Assembly (NCBI RefSeq): GCF_021155765.1
Contig: NC_060112.1
Coordinates: forward strand, 22,842,501 to 22,906,500
Reading direction: 5' to 3'
Length of the DNA: 64,000 nt
From: Diprion similis
Lineage: Eukaryota > Arthropoda > Insecta > Hymenoptera > Diprionidae
How positions within the stretch are numbered: the stretch's first letter is position 1; every line of letters begins with the position of its first letter. A model generated the notes under the pieces. It was not told the DNA's origin. It was given only the letters and a program-made list of their open reading frames with translations, and ran no database searches. This document shows positions 59,060-64,000 of the stretch, piece by piece. A program made the translations under genes and the position numbers.

Positions 59060-59825
59060 GCGTTGGCGTCTGTAGTTGTATCTATCGGTGCGCGAACCCA
59101 CCCTTGTATTATGGGCCGGCTGCCGAAAGGGGTTTGGAGTAGAAGAAACCCAGAAAAGAGAAGAACAAAAAAAAGAAAAAAAAAAATAATGCCGCCACCC
59201 TCGTTGCGGAGGTAAAGTGAAAAGGGTTGTTTACCGACGATTTATGATTAGATTTTTAAAAGGGGTTCAAGTAGAACAGCAACGGAACTTTTTTTATAGA
59301 AACGAACCGCGCGCATTGAATTCTCTGATAGTCTTTCATACTCCTGTACCCATAGTATGGTGTATATATGTATATACGTATATTCGTCTCTAGAGATAAG
59401 CGACGGCACCGACGCGTAATATGTCTTCTCTTCACTTTTTTATCCCGAGATATCAAAGTCAGCCATAGAGGGCAAGGTAGAAATTATGTTGTACATAATT
59501 GTAACATTTCGGTTAAAGTCAATCCAGCATATGTCAGTGTCTAAAGGATTATATGGTATATGCAATTGAATTATAGATTACCTGCAATACAGTTCCAACG
59601 CAAAATGGACAGCTGAAATGTCTTTTGGTGGATGGTGGTGGCAACCGCGTTTCGTCGCCGCCCCTTCCATCGATATCACCTTTCAGTCCCAGTTCCACGC
59701 CCCGCAAGTTTCTCAAGGACTCTTAGATTAGCGGCCAGTAAGATGATTCAAGAGCTTCGGTTTCACAGAATCCGCCCCGCTGGCGCCATCGCGACAAAAA
59801 CTAAAATAATCAAGCGTGTCTCCTG

Positions 59826-59893
59826 TGTCTCTTTCTCGTCATCTCTCTCTCTCTCTTCCTTCCTCCTCCTCCTCCCCTCCCCCCCCCCCCCCC
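59826..59893. repeat. Polypyrimidine tract ending in 15 C
   Basis: A nearly uninterrupted pyrimidine strand: CT repeats, then TCC repeats, then 15 consecutive C at 59879-59893. It has potential for triplex (H-DNA) or, on the minus strand, G-quadruplex. Confidence 0.85.
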
Positions 59894-60724
59894 ATCTTCG
59901 ATGTAGGCGGAGATCGCGATAAATCACAGCTTCTACACCCGAACGATGCCCACTTCTCGCTCTGCGCGTGTAATTTTGTTCTGGGAATCATCGAGGATAA
60001 GAAAAACAACCAGCGCATATTTTGCGAATTGGAATGAGCCGCCATTTTTTAAAATTTACGACCGCCGTTCGACGACCAATTTCGTAAAATATCGTCTCGT
60101 GCTATTATATTGAACGCAGTGAATTGAATTGAAGCAAGTGTAGGTTATTGACACGTTTGGACTCGTTTATTTTTCAAAATTATAAATTTATGGCAGATAT
60201 TGTGCATTTCTGGATGATGAAAACCAATTGCCAGAGTTTTAGACACTACATGTATACTTTTTGGTAATTCTATAACCAAGGATGAAACAGATGAAACGAA
60301 AAATGGTCAATAACTGGTACACTTACCTTTTTTTCAGATAATCATCATTCGTCGTCGCAGGTGCAGTCGAGCAGTGAGAAGATATGCAGAAATCGGAGTG
60401 TGACGCGACTCGCGTAGCTGCGGACGAAGCTCGAAAACGCGTGAATGATGAAGACCCCGAAAGCTCTTAACGGTAGGAAAGGATGGAGATAACACGTAAC
60501 AGCTGGTCGTTTGACGCCAAAGGCGCAGCTGGTCGGTCAAGACGAGTCGGAGCTGAGCTGTAAGACACCGAAGACGTCTACGAGAGGAACACGCGACACG
60601 ACGCATATGCGTGCCGAGGAATCAAGCTGGAAGGAAACTCGAGTGGTGTGCAGCAGCTTAAACAGATGCGCCGTAGCCTGAACGTCGAATGTAACAGGTG
60701 CCCCCATGCCTGCTGCCAGCTCGT

Positions 60725-60758
60725 CGACGACGACGACGACGACCACGACGACGACGAG
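60725..60758. repeat. (GAC)n trinucleotide repeat
   Basis: GAC units with one GAC-to-CAC type interruption. The overlapping frames give runs of Asp on the plus strand and Ser or Arg on the minus strand. Confidence 0.85.
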
Positions 60759-63700
60759 GATGGGCGGGTGCTCGCCTCTCGAGGTTTACCTGGCGCCGAT
60801 TTACCTGTCCGGCTATCCTCCAACGGGCGCGAGAGGCCGGCCGGAAGGTGTTCACCACCTTTACCGGGTAAAAAAGATGGCCGACTTCCGATGGCGGTCG
60901 CTTTTCTCGACGTAGGATATATGCGTATTAGATCTGTTCAGACAGAGCTAAGAAAGAAAAATAACCGTCATTCTGTCATCGTTCCTGCGTGCGGCGTGGG
61001 TGTCCTGCTGGCACGCTTCCTTATCCCGTCCAGGCGATGGCTTCACCTTCTTTGCGCGCGGTGTCGCGTGTCCTGTCCTGGTCTCTCAAGTTCCTGGTAA
61101 ACGGTGCTTGTACATATGTAGGTATAATGTACGGAACACCTACGTGTGTAACGTTATCCTGCTGCATGCGGGAGAGAACGAAGAAAAATAGCGGATTTTA
61201 CTCAATACTGTAGGAAAAGAGGGACTTGTCAGGGTTTTTGGTAGAAAATACCCTTGAAAACTTAATTTTTTTACTGTAATAAATGTAGCAGATTTTACTA
61301 AGGAATTTTTGACTAGCGAAATCGCTAAAAAACTGGGGCTAACTCTTTTCATTTTTACCCAAATATCGACCGATTTTGAAAAACACCAGAAATAAGTTAC
61401 GATCATTAATCCTCTCCATCTTTATTCAACGAATCTAATGACTATAAATTTATTTACATTCATTTTATTACAGTTGATTAGTGGCTGAAGCTTTTTTTAA
61501 TTCCTATTCCATGACAACATTTTCCTAAATTTGCCTGCACTTCACACCCACTAAATAAATTGAGTAAACTGTACAACGAATCAACATGTATTTGAAGCTA
61601 TAACTCAAGGCCGTATCGTTATTCTACAACCTATGACGAAACAAGAATTATTTCAGTGTAAGTTTACCAAATAAAAATTGAGATTTCTTATTATATAAGT
61701 ACAATTTTGTCGTGTCCGTAAAATTTATCTTGGCCAAAAAAAGAGAAAATTTTCACCGTGCGAGTCTCCAAGCGACGCGTCTTATGGGAAGTCGGGTGGA
61801 AAGTGTTTCTGTAAATATCGCGTCGACTTTTTTGAATAACTTTAGAAATCGACCGAATTTTTCAGACACATTTATTCGGCACCTTATAGAGACCGGATGA
61901 CGTTGAGCTATCGAAATAGACGGAGGAATCGCAATAGTTTTTGGAAAAATGGGTCAGAGTCTGTTGGTAAAGTTGAAGAATTTATAAACGACTTCTGTGA
62001 ATACCTTCGCTGTTCGTCTTGGCGACTGTGTTGAATTTGCATTATACTTCGGCAAATTTATTTCTCGATAATGTAGGTATATAGGAATAACGTACATAAT
62101 ACGGATTAGATTCTAAAAATATGTAGCAAATGTTACACGAGTTTGATCAGGTATATACGATTAAAAAAGGCCATCGAGCAGCAGTTTGAAAAGGTTTCTA
62201 ATCGTCGAACGAGCCGGCGGGGACATTTTGCTTTCGAAAAAGAAAAATCGTCGTCTCAAGTCGTCGCCATGCTTGACGCGGTGCGACAACTGCAGTTTAG
62301 TGCATCAGCAGCAGCGTCTCGTCGAGTTCGATAAAAACTGAAACCTCATGCGAGACGAGAGCTCGGCAGGGGGGAGAAAATTGTTGTTCTTTCCATTGTC
62401 GTTTTTCGGTGCCGTAACGTCTGAGGATCGTTGTTCCTTCCCAGAATTAGGGACAAGTAGCATATGGGCGAGCGACCCTTGCAGCCATTGTTTTCTCAGC
62501 GAAAAATTTCGCCCTTCTTTTCCCGACGGTCCTTAACTGCAGCCTCCATTTGCGGATCTGGAAAGAGTATCTTTGGGTCAGAAATGCAGACGCAGTCTGC
62601 AGGTCAGGTCAGAAAGTCGGCACCATATCGCACTCGGTATACCCTGCAACTCGTGTGCAGTCTTTCAACTATGCATTCTCATTTTCTTCACCACAGCGGG
62701 AGAACATCTAGTTCTGAGAATGTGGTATCGGAGACTATGATTAAAAATGAAGAAAAATATTGTAGATTTTATATCTCCTGTGGTGAATGTATTCTGGACA
62801 GAAATTTTTGTTGGGTTAAATCTAGAGTAATTATGGCAAGATTTACAAATATCCGATAATAAGAGTTAAACTAGCATATATGCTTAAATAGATCTTCTAC
62901 AATTGATACGTAGATTTGGATTGAAAAAAGTGCTGTCCACCACATTTTTCTTTCCGTTTGCCATATTTTCTTGCAATTTCAACGAAGTTCGAACCGTTTT
63001 TTCCAAGTCGAATTAGGTATACGACAGTTGTCGAAGAAGCATGTGAGAAAAAACAGTGCTCGGGCTTATAACCGCGGCGATATAACTGGCAGGTTGTTTG
63101 TTTTTTCAAAACTTCTAAAACTCACCGGTCGACTTAATTTTCACGATAAGATAAATAAATCATCCGGCGTTCTCGAAGCTGGCTCGCCGCAGTATATAAG
63201 GAATAAGGATCGTCACGAACAATCGGGGGGAAATTGTTTTTATTGTTCTCTCGCCAGAGTGTCTTCACGCTGCATTAAAATAATATGTGCAATGCGGACA
63301 CAGACATGCACGAACACACTCGCCTTCAATCTTATCCTATCGCGCGGGTTTGACGAGGTGGAAGAAAAAGTGATGGACCAGAGTAGCCCGATCGTTATAT
63401 TCGATCCCACGGGTTTGAAAGTCGTCTCGACACCATAAGATCCAGAGATCACGACCCCTGTCATTTATATGTGTATGTATATATACGCGCTTTGGACCAG
63501 TGCTGCAGGATGACGATTATTACGCGTTGTGCATGCATTTTAATATTTCAAGGCTAAAGATAGCTTCTTCAAATGAATATAGTTTCGGCTTTCCTCGTGA
63601 CAGGGAACTGATTTGTGTCTCCGGTCGTCCCAGTTAGCACTGCAGCTCGACTCTGCATCAACCTTCATTTATTTGCGATTCCGCTCCTTTTGCTTCTCGG

Positions 63701-64000
63701 TTTTTCTTTTCGCTGTATGTACGCATACGTTTATACATATACGCATAAACTCCGACCGGTCCGCTTATTTTTACCCTTTCAAACTCGTCCTGTTATACCT
63801 TTTTTCACTATATACTTACTCGCTCTCTCCCATCCTCGGCTTCGTCCTCCTCATCGACTCATCGTTGGTCCGCAGTTCCCGGACACATAAAAGAACTCTA
63901 TAGCACTATACCAGTTGTGTGAATATACTTTTATTGTATGTATAACGTTCGAAAAATAATACATAAGAATATTACAGTCGACGGTGATGGTGATGGTGGT

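Larger units (their letters stand above)
57793..64000. other. Gene-poor right flank rich in simple repeats
   Basis: No supported gene. It alternates AT-rich sequence with GC- and CG-rich patches (about 58900-59060, 59630-59950, 60330-61080, 62150-62600) that could be promoters or first exons of an off-window gene or parts of a long intron. Open frames in the patches are mostly trinucleotide repeats read in several frames. The window ends in a GGTGAT-type repeat. Confidence 0.45.

Noticed and set aside
58745-59101. 118-codon minus-strand Arg-rich frame
   Set aside because: The Arg run is the (GTC)n repeat read in reverse; the remainder has no domain.
60578-61100. Long frames on both strands rich in Asp, Ser or Arg
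   Set aside because: They are created by the (GAC)n repeat being open in several frames.
1-64000. CRISPR array, prophage, operon or bacterial defence system
   Set aside because: Introns, animal protein families and the absence of regularly spaced repeats show insect nuclear DNA.

Overview
The window reads as insect nuclear DNA. It is AT-rich, genes are split into several exons by mostly short GT-AG introns, and the encoded proteins are conserved animal proteins whose spliced lengths match their families. The gene set fits a holometabolous insect, and a basal hymenopteran such as a sawfly is a reasonable guess, but that taxonomic step is inference. All gene models come from reading splice sites and checking that the phase is kept across every junction.

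Layout, left to right. 1-7265: no complete gene; one convincing minus-strand exon (3479-3676) of an unrecognised protein. 7266-9951 (+): DUS3L, the tRNA dihydrouridine synthase with CCCH fingers. 10334-11162 (-): a secreted cystine-knot ligand best matching Trunk/PTTH (torso ligand). 13636-16553 (+): two well-spliced exons of unknown identity, possibly the 5' end of the next gene. 20306-25978 (+): frayed, the OSR1/SPAK kinase, with an optional 39-nt exon. 27615-29956 (-): prenylcysteine oxidase. 31418-34448 (+): ABCF2. 35885-37205 (-): TMEM98. 38270-41528 (+): exocyst subunit EXOC8/Exo84. 42532-43722 (-): SPAG7 (R3H protein). 44652-49392 (+): brambleberry, the Kar5-like nuclear-fusion protein, with a foldback element in its first intron and a small zinc-binding-like motif at its C-terminus. 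50636-52781 (-): an unrecognised PPPY-containing type II membrane protein assembled here from five exons. 52782-64000: gene-poor, rich in simple repeats, with one foldback element and one possible minus-strand exon.

The recognised genes alternate strand strictly (+ - + - + - + - + -), so neighbours are either tail-to-tail or head-to-head. The genes are not a pathway: they are mostly housekeeping functions (tRNA modification, ion-transport kinase signalling, lipid catabolism, ribosome-associated ABC protein, secretion) plus two developmental or reproductive genes (the trunk-like ligand and brambleberry). The least explained items are the two exons at 13.6-16.6 kb, the type II membrane protein at 50.6-52.8 kb, and the brambleberry C-terminal motif.
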